A DNA stretch of 54,497 nt from UBA288 sp050178135 (lineage in GTDB: Archaea; Halobacteriota; Methanomicrobia; Methanomicrobiales; Methanospirillaceae), in contig JBFXGJ010000011.1 of assembly GCA_050178135.1 (NCBI GenBank), forward strand, positions 1-54,497. Direction: 5' to 3'. Below, piece by piece: positions 33,403 to 41,109 of the stretch (position 1 is the first letter of the stretch; each line of letters opens with the position of its first letter). Below the pieces are notes generated by a model that was not told the DNA's origin, ran no database searches, and was given only the letters and a program-made list of their open reading frames with translations. Both the position numbers and the translations under genes were made by a program.

Positions 33403-35195
33403 CGCGCGAGGAGGAGAAGCAGGAGGCCTTCCGGCTGCTGGAGGCCGGTGACGCGCCGGGGGCGCTCAGGATCGCCGAGGGGCTGATGCAGGACGGGGTC
33501 GAGCCGGAGCTCGGCGTGCTCGCGGCCACCGCCCTCCACCGGCTCGGCCGGCTGGACGAGGCGGAGGCGCACCTGCGGGACCTTGCCCGCCGGATGCCGG
33601 AGGCCTCGTACCTCCACAGCCTCCTCGGGCGCGTGCTTGCCGAGCGCGGAGACGAGCGGGCGACCGCGGCGTTCGCGGAGGCGATCCGGCTCGACCCCGA
33701 GAACCCGGAGGCCCTCCGGGAGTACGCCCGGTATCTCGCCGCCCGGGAGGACCACCGGGCCGCCGCCGGCCTCGGGCGCCGCCTGGTGCTCCTGTCCGCC
33801 CGGGACGAGGACCGGGAACTCCTGGTCCACTCCCTCGTCGTCCTCGGTGAGTGCGACGAGGCGGCGGCGGTGGTCGAGGAGTCTCCTCCCGGGGTGCCCT
33901 CGCTTGCGGCGGTCGAGGCCCTGCTCGGCGCGGGACGGGCCCGGCGTGCGGCGGCGTTCGCGGCGGAGGGGTTCGAGGCGACGGGGGACCTGTCCTTTCT
34001 CCGGGCCCACCTCGCCGCCTGGGCGGTCTTCGATCCGTCGGGCGCAACCGATGCCTACGCGGGGTGGGCCGGGACCGACCCCGGCATCGAGTTCGACCGG
34101 GTCCTCCTCCTCAAGTCGCTCGGCCGGTATGGGGACGCCCTCGAGGTGAGTGCCGCACTCGTCGCTGAGGTGCCGGCACCCTTCCACCGCCTGGTCGATG
34201 CAGAGCTCCGGTCGCTTGCCGGCGACGCCGACGGGGCGTTGCGTGCAGCAGAGGCGCTCGCCCTCGACCAGCTCGGGTCGCTTGAGGACCTTGATACCCT
34301 CGAGATCGTGCTCCGGCGGTTCGAGGACCTCCTCCGTGCCGCCCGCCCCGCTCCCGTGGCGCTCGCCCGGTTCGTGGAGGTCGTCGGCTCGAACCCGACC
34401 ACGGTCGGCCTGGTCGCGATCGGGGAGGCGGCAGAGCGGCAGGGGGACCTCGTCCAGGCGCGCGACCATCTCTACCGGGCATACCGCACCGATTTCCTCC
34501 GGGGAGGGCTCTCCTACGCGCGATACCTCGCGCGGCAGGAGGACTGGCGTGAGTGCGAGAAGGTGATGCTCTACTGCGCCGAGCACGCGACCAAGACGGC
34601 CGACCTGGAGCGGGTGGCCGAGGTCGCGCTCGATGCGAAGACAGGGATGCACCGTCTGCCACGCCTGCTCGACCGGCTGGCGGAACGGCTTGCGGCCCAC
34701 CGGGAGACGCTCTCGTCGTTCGGTCAGGAGCTCGCCGCCGTCGCCCTCCTGGCACGGGCGACCGATGCGTTCGAGGCAGGACGATACGACCGGGCGAAGG
34801 AGTGCTGCCTGGTCGGGCTCGACCTCTTCCCGGTCCACGCGGGCGAGCTCCAGCTCGAGGACCTCTACGCCCTGCTCGCCCGGTGCAAGGAGGAGGCGGT
34901 CCTGGACCGGCCCGTGCTCGGGCGGACCAGGTCGGCGGTCGTAATGGCACCCGAACCCCCGGTCCCTCCGCCCGCCGCGTCCCTCTCCCTCTCCCCCGAG
35001 GAGACGCGGGTGGTCGAGTTCCTGCGCGAACACCGTTCGGCGACCGAGCGGGAACTGCGGGCCGTGCTCGGGACGCGCCGGGTGGCCGGGCTGGTGAACC
35101 GCCTGATCCGGCGGGCAGGAGAGCAGGGGGTCATCCTGGTCGAGCGCCGGGGGACGGGGGACGAGGGTGAGGTGTATGCCTATGTCGGACGATAG
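33399..35195 (+). CDS. TPR-repeat protein with C-terminal winged-helix domain
   Basis: A 598-residue, Ala/Leu/Arg-rich protein. Residues 1 to about 480 are helical TPR-like repeats, most clearly EAFRLLEAGDAPGALRIAEG, ALHRLGRLDEAEAHLRDLAR and AFAEAIRLDPENPEALREYA. A Pro-rich linker (EPPVPPPAAS) leads to a winged-helix domain at about 525-598, with LREHRSATERELRAVLGTRR and VAGLVNRLIRRAGEQG, which looks like a DNA-binding module. No family name can be given. It overlaps the glycosyltransferase by four bases and the BrxD-like ATPase by 20 bases, so the three are co-translated; the ATPase is the likely functional partner. Confidence 0.8.
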   Translation: MTREEEKQEAFRLLEAGDAPGALRIAEGLMQDGVEPELGVLAATALHRLGRLDEAEAHLRDLARRMPEASYLHSLLGRVLAERGDERATAAFAEAIRLDPENPEALREYARYLAAREDHRAAAGLGRRLVLLSARDEDRELLVHSLVVLGECDEAAAVVEESPPGVPSLAAVEALLGAGRARRAAAFAAEGFEATGDLSFLRAHLAAWAVFDPSGATDAYAGWAGTDPGIEFDRVLLLKSLGRYGDALEVSAALVAEVPAPFHRLVDAELRSLAGDADGALRAAEALALDQLGSLEDLDTLEIVLRRFEDLLRAARPAPVALARFVEVVGSNPTTVGLVAIGEAAERQGDLVQARDHLYRAYRTDFLRGGLSYARYLARQEDWRECEKVMLYCAEHATKTADLERVAEVALDAKTGMHRLPRLLDRLAERLAAHRETLSSFGQELAAVALLARATDAFEAGRYDRAKECCLVGLDLFPVHAGELQLEDLYALLARCKEEAVLDRPVLGRTRSAVVMAPEPPVPPPAASLSLSPEETRVVEFLREHRSATERELRAVLGTRRVAGLVNRLIRRAGEQGVILVERRGTGDEGEVYAYVGR

Positions 35196-36465
35196 GGGAC
35201 GATCAGAGAGTCTCAACATCATCAACGCGCTCCGGCGCGGCACCGTGCCGGCGAGCGGACTCGCGCGGCTCGCGGTCGGGATCGAGGTCGAAGAGGGCGT
35301 GATCGCCCGGCAACTCGCCTATGTCGCGGACGGCGGCGGGGACTTAAAATTCATCAAGGGCGACTACGGCGCCGGCAAGACTTTCCTCCTCGCCCGCGCG
35401 CTGGAGCTCGCCCAGGACGCCGGGTTCGCCACCACGCACGTCGTGGTCTCCTCAGAGACCCCGCTCGCCCGGCTCCGGTCCGTCTACCAGCGGGTCGCGG
35501 CGAACCTGCGGACCCGCGACGACGAATCCGCCTTCAAGGCCGTCCTCGACTCGTTCCTGTACGCGATCGAGGAGCGGGTGCTCGAGATCCGCGGAGACGA
35601 CCTCTCCGATGAAGATCTTCGAGAGGAGACGGTACGCTCGATCGAGCGCTCGCTCGCCGAGCTTGCCGAGGGTTCGACCGCCTTCGCAGCGGCCGTGCGG
35701 GCGTATTACGAGGCGAACGCGGACGAGGACTACGGGCTCGCCCAGGGGGCGCTCGGGTGGCTCGCCGGGGAGCCGAACGTGGGCAGGCCGTTCCGGGCGA
35801 AAGCCGGCGTCCGGGGAACGATCGACGAGACGGTTGCGCTCGCGTTCCTCGTCGACCTGATCGCGGTGGTGCGCGGGGCCGGGTACTCCGGACTCGTCAT
35901 CGCCCTTGACGAGGCGGAGACAACCCAGGCCCTCCCCCGGGCCCAGCGCGAGAAGGCCTACAATAACCTGCGCCAGCTGATCGACCTGCTCGATCGGAGC
36001 GAGCTCTCCCACTGCTACCTGCTCGTGACCGGCACTCCCTCGCTCTTCGAAGGCGCCAAAGGGGTCCGTTCGGTCCCTCCGTTGGCGGACCGGATCGGGA
36101 CCGTTGGTGACGACGGCTATCGGAATCCGCTCCAGCCCCAGCTCACGCTCTCCCGGTTCGATGCGCAGAAACTCGAGCAGGTGGCGCTCCGCGTGATGGA
36201 CATCTACGCGGAGGCGCACGGCGAGGTCGACCGGGAGCGGGTCAGCCACCGGTTTATCCGGGCCCAGATCCGCCAGCTGACTGGCCGGTTCGGCGGGCGT
36301 GTCGACGTGATCCCCCGCCTCTTCCTCCGCGAGTTCGTGGACGTGCTCGACAAGGCAGCGCTCTATCCCGAGTACGACCCCTGGGACGCCTACCGTTTCG
36401 ACCCGGCGGCGACCGAGCTTCCGCTCAACGAGGAGGAGGAGGCGGTGATGGTGGTCGAATGGTAG
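35176..36465 (+). CDS. BrxD/DUF2791-like P-loop ATPase
   Basis: About 429 residues. The N-terminus has SLNIINALRRGTVPASGL and LAVGIEVEEGVIARQLAYV, then Walker A GDYGAGKTFLLARALE; Walker B-like LVIALDEAETT is near 240, followed by NNLRQLIDLLDR and a sensor-like YLLVTGTPSLFEG. The C-terminal part has RVDVIPRLFLREFVDVLDKA. This is the ATP-binding family associated with BREX phage-defence loci (BrxD) and with TerB-type conflict systems. No BrxL, methyltransferase, helicase or TerB gene is next to it here. Starts are possible at GTG 35167, ATG 35176 and ATG 35182; 35176 is chosen for its GAGGTG ribosome site. Confidence 0.78.
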   Translation: MPMSDDRGRSESLNIINALRRGTVPASGLARLAVGIEVEEGVIARQLAYVADGGGDLKFIKGDYGAGKTFLLARALELAQDAGFATTHVVVSSETPLARLRSVYQRVAANLRTRDDESAFKAVLDSFLYAIEERVLEIRGDDLSDEDLREETVRSIERSLAELAEGSTAFAAAVRAYYEANADEDYGLAQGALGWLAGEPNVGRPFRAKAGVRGTIDETVALAFLVDLIAVVRGAGYSGLVIALDEAETTQALPRAQREKAYNNLRQLIDLLDRSELSHCYLLVTGTPSLFEGAKGVRSVPPLADRIGTVGDDGYRNPLQPQLTLSRFDAQKLEQVALRVMDIYAEAHGEVDRERVSHRFIRAQIRQLTGRFGGRVDVIPRLFLREFVDVLDKAALYPEYDPWDAYRFDPAATELPLNEEEEAVMVVEW

Positions 36466-36515
36466 GGATGCGACCCTCCCGATGGGTTTATGGGGCGCCG
36501 GGCTGCTGATCAGCT

Positions 36516-37316
36516 ATGGGCCTCTCTCCTCTTCGATACCGGGTGGCGCTCGTAGCCCTCGTCCTGCTCCTGCTCGCGACCGGCGCCTCCGCGATCGAGA
36601 GGCCGTTCATCTACCAGGGGACGGTCGAGGGGGTCGACACGGGCTCGCGGAACGTGACGGTCACGCCGTCCGCCGAGTTCGCGGGCGGGGCATGGACCGG
36701 CGCGACGCACCGACCCCTCTCGGGGGTCGCCCCTGCCGGAGCTGACCTCGCAGCGCTCGCCCCGGGAACCCTGGTCGAGGCGGCTAGTCTCGGGACACCG
36801 GGCGGCCGCTGGACGATGCTTGCCCCTCTCGCACCCTCCTCCCCCTCGTTCCAACCACCCACCCGGGCGACGGCGGTCTTCGGCGACCCGGCCTTCCTGG
36901 TCAGCCGTCTGCCGGGCGAGGTCCAGGTACAGTACACGATATCGGGTCTCTGCGGGCCCCCCGGCAGCCCGGGTGCCGCCACGGCGGCGAGCATCACCTT
37001 CTCCGTCGAGCGGGGCGAGGACGCCGAGTCACGGACCCTCGATCTCCCGGCGGGAGGGGAGGGGAACGCCACCCTGAACGGGACCGCACTCCGGGTCCGT
37101 TTCAACGGCGGCGAGGTCTCCCAGAGCCCCGCCTGCCCCGCGACAGGGGCTCAGCAACCGGTCGCGGACTTCTCGATCGTTGCGAGCGGTGGTCCACCGT
37201 CACCCCCCTCTGATGCCGGCGCTTCCCCGGGTTCGGGTGAAAAGACCCCGGGCTTCTCGGCTTTCCTTGGGCTTGCTGCGCTCGGCGCAGCGGCCGTCGT
37301 TGCCCACCGCCGGTAG
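36516..37316 (+). CDS. Secreted PGF-CTERM surface protein
   Basis: A 266-residue protein of unknown function. Residues 5-26 are a signal peptide (RVALVALVLLLLATGASA). The body is beta-rich with no recognisable domain, and includes NATLNGT, a likely N-glycosylation site. A Pro/Ser-rich linker leads to KTPGFSAFLGLAALGAAAVV plus a basic end, the PGF-CTERM signal recognised by archaeosortase A for lipid attachment. A TATA-like GGGTTTATGGG (36484-36494) is centred 27 bases before the ATG, implying a leaderless transcript. Confidence 0.8.
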   Translation: MGLSPLRYRVALVALVLLLLATGASAIERPFIYQGTVEGVDTGSRNVTVTPSAEFAGGAWTGATHRPLSGVAPAGADLAALAPGTLVEAASLGTPGGRWTMLAPLAPSSPSFQPPTRATAVFGDPAFLVSRLPGEVQVQYTISGLCGPPGSPGAATAASITFSVERGEDAESRTLDLPAGGEGNATLNGTALRVRFNGGEVSQSPACPATGAQQPVADFSIVASGGPPSPPSDAGASPGSGEKTPGFSAFLGLAALGAAAVVAHRR

Positions 37317-37359
37317 GGGGAGCGGCATCCCTATCCCGGCAGGCGTCGACCCTCTGGGC

Positions 37360-38226
37360 ATGGTGCGGCACATCCCCGGGCCGCGGCGCGTTCCCGCCGC
37401 CGGCTCACCGCCAAAGGTGATCGAGGAGTATTTCGGCCGGCTCGCGTCGGGCACCGAGCGGTTGAGCATCGCCCGGATGCGGAGCCCGGCGGGCTGGTCA
37501 GAGCCCCCGCAGCGGGCACAGTTCGACGAGTACTCACTCGTCCTCGGAGGAGCCCTGGTCGTGGAGACCAGCGATACCCCGCTCACTGTCCGGGAGGGAG
37601 AGGCCGTCCTGGTAAGGGCCGGGGAGCGGGTCGCGTACTTGACCCCGGACGGGGCGGAATATGTCTCTGTCTGCCTCCCGGCGTTCGACCCTGACCTCGC
37701 AGGGCGCGAGGACGCCCGGGCACCCATGGATGCCGGGACGACGGACCCTGTCGGGCAGGTTCGGTTCGAGGCGCACGGCACCGAGGCGTTCGACCAGATC
37801 GAGCCCCTCTGGGAGGAGCTCGCCCGCCACCACGTGGCGTGCGCCCACGAGGCGGCGCCCGCCTTCGAGGTGGAGATGGCCGGAAAGACCTTCGAGGCCC
37901 GCCGGGCGGAACTGCTCGAGAAGAACCGCAGGCGCCTCATTCGCGTCGACCTGGCGATCGACCCGGCGACCGGTCAGCCGATCGGGTACTGCATCTCGAG
38001 CGCCGCGCCCGGCTCTGTCGGCGAGGTGGAGTCGATCGCGGTCACCAAGCCGTGCCGGGGGCGGGGGATCGGGTCCACCCTTCTCGATCGCGCCGCCGGG
38101 TGGATGGACGGTATCGGGGTCACCGAGCAGGTCCTGCTCGTCTTCGCCGGGAACCCGGAGTCCCTTCCATTCTACGCGCGGCACGGATTTCTCCCGCGGT
38201 TCCACATCATGGTCCGGAGGGAGTGA
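37360..38226 (+). CDS. Cupin-GNAT fusion protein
   Basis: A 288-residue two-domain protein. Residues 1-110 look like a single cupin: an RAQFDEYSLVLGGALVV strand and LTVREGEAVLVRAGERVAYL. Residues 125-288 are a GNAT acetyltransferase with IGYCISSA, VESIAVTKPCRGRGIGSTLL (acetyl-CoA loop) and ESLPFYARHGFLPRFH. The cupin may sense a ligand that controls acetylation, or form part of the active site; the substrate is unknown. The GTG/ATG choice is fixed by the ATG at 37360, just before the cupin. Its TGA overlaps the next gene's ATG. Confidence 0.75.
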   Translation: MVRHIPGPRRVPAAGSPPKVIEEYFGRLASGTERLSIARMRSPAGWSEPPQRAQFDEYSLVLGGALVVETSDTPLTVREGEAVLVRAGERVAYLTPDGAEYVSVCLPAFDPDLAGREDARAPMDAGTTDPVGQVRFEAHGTEAFDQIEPLWEELARHHVACAHEAAPAFEVEMAGKTFEARRAELLEKNRRRLIRVDLAIDPATGQPIGYCISSAAPGSVGEVESIAVTKPCRGRGIGSTLLDRAAGWMDGIGVTEQVLLVFAGNPESLPFYARHGFLPRFHIMVRRE

Positions 38227-38783
38227 TGGGGACCGCCCTCATCCTGGTGGAACTCCAGCAAGACTATCTCCCGGGCGGGAGGTTCCCTCTCGTGGGCGCC
38301 GACGAGGCGGTCGGTCGGGCGGCCCATCTCCTCGAAGCTGCGCGACGGGCGAGCATCCCGGTCGTCCACGTCCGCCACCTCTCGACGCGGCCTGACGCTG
38401 CGTTCTTCCTCCCTGGCACCAGGGGGGCCCTCTTCGCCACCGCCGTCGAGCCGGCGCCGGGAGAGGCCATCATCGAGAAGCACCTGCCCAACTCCTTCCT
38501 GGAGACGGGGCTTGATGCCGTGCTCGAGGACGCCGGGGTCGATCGGCTCGTCGTGGCGGGTATGATGACCCATATGTGTGTCGATGCGACGGTTCGCGCC
38601 GCCGTCGACCTGGGGTACGACGTCGTGCTCACGGCGGATGCCTGTGCCACCCGAGACCTGTCGTGGGAGGGGCGGACCATCCCCGCGCCGGACGTCCAGG
38701 CGGCCTTTCTCGCGGCGCTCGACGGCCGATATGGGATCGTTGTCTCAACGGGCGAGGCGGTCGCCCGGCTCGCGGGAGAGTAA
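38226..38783 (+). CDS. Isochorismatase-family cysteine hydrolase
   Basis: A 185-residue protein with the family triad: Asp in LVELQQDYLPGG (near residue 13), Lys in IIEKHLPNSF, and Cys in GMMTHMCVDATVRAA (near 117). The fold includes nicotinamidases, isochorismatases and N-carbamoylsarcosine amidases; the substrate is unknown. Its ATG overlaps the stop of the cupin-GNAT gene by one base (TGATG), so the two are probably co-translated and may act on related small metabolites. Confidence 0.85.
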   Translation: MGTALILVELQQDYLPGGRFPLVGADEAVGRAAHLLEAARRASIPVVHVRHLSTRPDAAFFLPGTRGALFATAVEPAPGEAIIEKHLPNSFLETGLDAVLEDAGVDRLVVAGMMTHMCVDATVRAAVDLGYDVVLTADACATRDLSWEGRTIPAPDVQAAFLAALDGRYGIVVSTGEAVARLAGE

Positions 38784-38891
38784 CCTGGCCTTCCCCCAAA
38801 CTCAGGGGTCGGAACGGTTGCCGGTGTCGAAAAGCCCTTGGTGGCGCCCGCCCAACTCCTGTGTCACCCGGTCGCCGGGAGGTCACCTGCC

Positions 38892-39866
38892 ATGCTCCTC
38901 CGCCACGCCCTCCTCCCCCTCGCCCTCATCGTCGCGCTCGTCCTGCCGGTGGGAGCGACGGTCACGATCCTGCCCCTCGGCGACTCGATCACCCGGGGCG
39001 ACACAGAGGCAGCCTCGACCAGCGGGAGCTACCGCTACTATCTCTACTCGAACCTGACGGCGGCCGGGTACGACGTCGATTTCGTCGGTTCCACGACCTT
39101 TCCTGACTTCACCGGGTTCACGTTCGATCAGGATCATGAAGGCCACAGCGGGTACACGACCGGGACGTATCTCTCGGACAGGCAGACCGAGTCGCTCGTG
39201 ACCCTGATGAGCACTTACGCCCCCCCCGACTTCGTCCTGCTTCATATCGGCACCAACGACGCCCTCCAGCAGATCCCCCTCGCGACGCGCCTCGCGAACC
39301 TCCGTCAGGTCATTGGCATCCTCCAGAACAGGAACCCGGGGGTCACGGTCCTGCTCGCCCAGATCATCCCGACCGATAACTGGTACCGGAACGAAAAGCA
39401 GGTCGATCCCTACAACGCCGCGCTCCCTGCGCTGGCGGCAGACGCCTCGACGGGTACGTCCCGGGTTCTCATCGTCGACCAGAACGGTGGGTTCGACGGC
39501 GTTGCCGACACCAGTGCGGATGGGATCCACCCGAACGCGGAGGGCATGCAGAAGATCGCCTCGACCTGGTACCAGGCGCTCGTCCCGCTCCTGCCGGCGC
39601 CATCGCCAACGGTGAATCCGACGCTCCCCACGATACCCACGCCGACCCAGTTCACGGTTCCCGGCGGCATCGGGCCTGCCCATTCGCTCTCAGATGACGG
39701 CCTGTACCAGGACGTGAACGGCAACGGGCGGGCGGACTTCGCCGATGTCGTGCTCCTCTTTAACGAGCTCGACTGGTGCGCGGCGCATGCGCCGTCCGCG
39801 TTCGACTTCAACGCCAATGGCCGGGTGGACTTCGCGGACATCGTGCGGCTCTTCGAGACGCTCTGA
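38892..39866 (+). CDS. Secreted SGNH hydrolase with dockerin-like C-terminus
   Basis: A 324-residue protein with an N-terminal signal peptide (HALLPLALIVALVLPVGAT). The SGNH esterase/lipase domain has block I ILPLGDSITRG, block III LLHIGTNDA and block V DGIHPNAEG. A Pro/Thr linker (about 235-265) leads to two EF-hand-like loops, DGLYQDVNGNGRADFADVVL and DFNANGRVDFADIVRLF, a dockerin-like module shared with the M6 protease at 25429. It is a close paralogue of the SGNH domain at 41110. It probably removes acyl or acetyl groups from extracellular glycans or lipids. Confidence 0.85.
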   Translation: MLLRHALLPLALIVALVLPVGATVTILPLGDSITRGDTEAASTSGSYRYYLYSNLTAAGYDVDFVGSTTFPDFTGFTFDQDHEGHSGYTTGTYLSDRQTESLVTLMSTYAPPDFVLLHIGTNDALQQIPLATRLANLRQVIGILQNRNPGVTVLLAQIIPTDNWYRNEKQVDPYNAALPALAADASTGTSRVLIVDQNGGFDGVADTSADGIHPNAEGMQKIASTWYQALVPLLPAPSPTVNPTLPTIPTPTQFTVPGGIGPAHSLSDDGLYQDVNGNGRADFADVVLLFNELDWCAAHAPSAFDFNANGRVDFADIVRLFETL

Positions 39867-39919
39867 GCCTTCAGGGAGCGGTTACGCTGCAGGAATCGGA
39901 CGGTTCGAGAAAGGGGAGA

Positions 39920-39992
39920 TAGCCCGGAGCAGATTCGAACTGCTGTCGGCGGATCCAGAGTCCACCATGATTGACCGCTACACTACCGGGCT
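39920..39992 (-). tRNA. tRNA-Gln (anticodon CTG)
   Basis: The minus strand folds into a full cloverleaf. The acceptor stem pairs AGCCCGG with CCGGGCT; the anticodon stem is GTGGA/TCCGC with loop CTCTGGA, anticodon CTG at 39958-39956; the T arm is AGCAG TTCGAAT CTGCT. There is no intron and CCA is not encoded (the sequence continues TCTCC). It lies 57 bases downstream of thyA on the same strand. Confidence 0.93.
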
Positions 39993-40048
39993 GCTTGCCT
40001 ATAGAGGTCGTGCTGCAGAATAAAAAAGGTGCCGGAGCAGGAGCGCTT

Positions 40049-40765
40049 CTAGCGCCCCGCACAGCCCCTGCAGGCCTCGCACGCGCCCTTTATGGGCGAG
40101 ACGTTCCCGAACCGCTCGCAGAACCGGGCGAGATCGGCTGCGTCGCGACGGTGGTAGAGGTGGGGGACGAGGGAGATGTGCGAATACGTCCCGACGAGGG
40201 CCCCGAGCCGTTCGGCGATCGACTTCTGGAGGTGGACGAGCGCGAACATGTTCGCGCCGGCTGCAGAGAGCATGTCGTTGGAACGAAAAACCACCTGCAT
40301 CGAGATCCGCCCGTCCCTGAGCTGGCACTGGACGAGCTGGAGGCAGGGACAGTCGCGCATCTGTTCGTCGGTCACCGGGTTCCAGGTGATGGCGACGGCA
40401 CGCCGGCTCACCGGGGATGCGGACAACTTCTCGACGATGTAGGCGACCTGGTCGACCTTCACCGGACCCCCCTCCGAGGCAAGCCCATCCCCCCAACCGA
40501 AGAGGCGCGAGTGGTAGTCGTACTCGAAGATCGCATCCGAGCCCTCGATCAGGTCGGTGGCGTACTGCTCGAGGAACCGGCGCTGGAACCGCGAGGCCGG
40601 GCTCGCCATCGGCTCGACAAGGGGATCGCGGAGCTCGATTGCGAGCGGTTCACACTCGACCGTCTCCTCCCCGTTCTCGGTTGTGACCAGGTAGCCCTTC
40701 TCGAGCACGGTCCTGACCGCCCATTCGTGCGCTGCCGCGAGGTGCGGGCCGCGAAACGTCCGCAT
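40049..40765 (-). CDS. thyA: Thymidylate synthase, methanogen type
   Basis: A 238-residue enzyme of the archaeal thymidylate synthase family, which methylates dUMP using a folate-like (here tetrahydromethanopterin-type) donor. The catalytic block is MRDCPCLQLVQCQLRDGRIS near residue 135 with the active-site Cys, followed by MQVVFRSNDMLSAAGANMFA, the conserved nucleotide-binding segment, and YSHISLVPHLY. The C-terminus ends CEACRGCAGR, a Cys-rich tail I do not expect in the family, which is usually some 15 residues shorter. The ATG at 40765 is used. Confidence 0.85.
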   Translation of the reverse strand: MRTFRGPHLAAAHEWAVRTVLEKGYLVTTENGEETVECEPLAIELRDPLVEPMASPASRFQRRFLEQYATDLIEGSDAIFEYDYHSRLFGWGDGLASEGGPVKVDQVAYIVEKLSASPVSRRAVAITWNPVTDEQMRDCPCLQLVQCQLRDGRISMQVVFRSNDMLSAAGANMFALVHLQKSIAERLGALVGTYSHISLVPHLYHRRDAADLARFCERFGNVSPIKGACEACRGCAGR

Positions 40766-41109
40766 ACATCCGGGTCGACGGCGGAGGGGATATGTGTTGA
40801 GGAGGGAGGGACGAAGAGGGGGCAGGGCCGTCCCGGGAGGCGGAACCCCTGGGGGGCCACCGCCCTGAGGGGGCGCGTTGGAGGGCCGTCCCCCGGCCCG
40901 ATGGACCGCACCGGGCTTTTCCCGATTATTCCTTCAATTTTTCTTTATTATTCGGAATCGACCTGGATGGTGTGTGTGGTTTTTAACAAACTATTTATAC
41001 ATTGAGAAGTTTATGTTAATGCTGTAGCACCGTTCCGGCCTGCGGTCGCCGTACTCCCCTGCGTGGATCTGTCGACCCGTGGGTCCGGACTCGACGAGAT
41101 GATCGCGCC
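40766..41109. other. Intergenic region with sharp GC-to-AT transition
   Basis: 344 bases lie between divergent genes. The first part (to about 40915) is very GC-rich with G/C runs. From 40920 to 41020 it becomes AT-rich, with TTTTTCTTTATTATT and a TATA-like ACTATTTATACA at 40990-41001, after which about 90 bases of untranslated leader precede the SGNH gene. I see no gene. Confidence 0.5.
40990..41001 (+). promoter_or_regulatory. TATA box for the 41110 gene
   Basis: ACTATTTATACA is a strong archaeal TATA element in an AT-rich patch. The predicted transcription start near 41025 leaves a leader of roughly 85 bases, unlike the many leaderless genes in this window. Confidence 0.55.

Noticed and set aside
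32616..35243. 875-residue open frame on the minus strand
   Set aside because: It is antisense to three well-supported genes, and its Gly/Arg/Glu-rich composition mirrors their codon bias.
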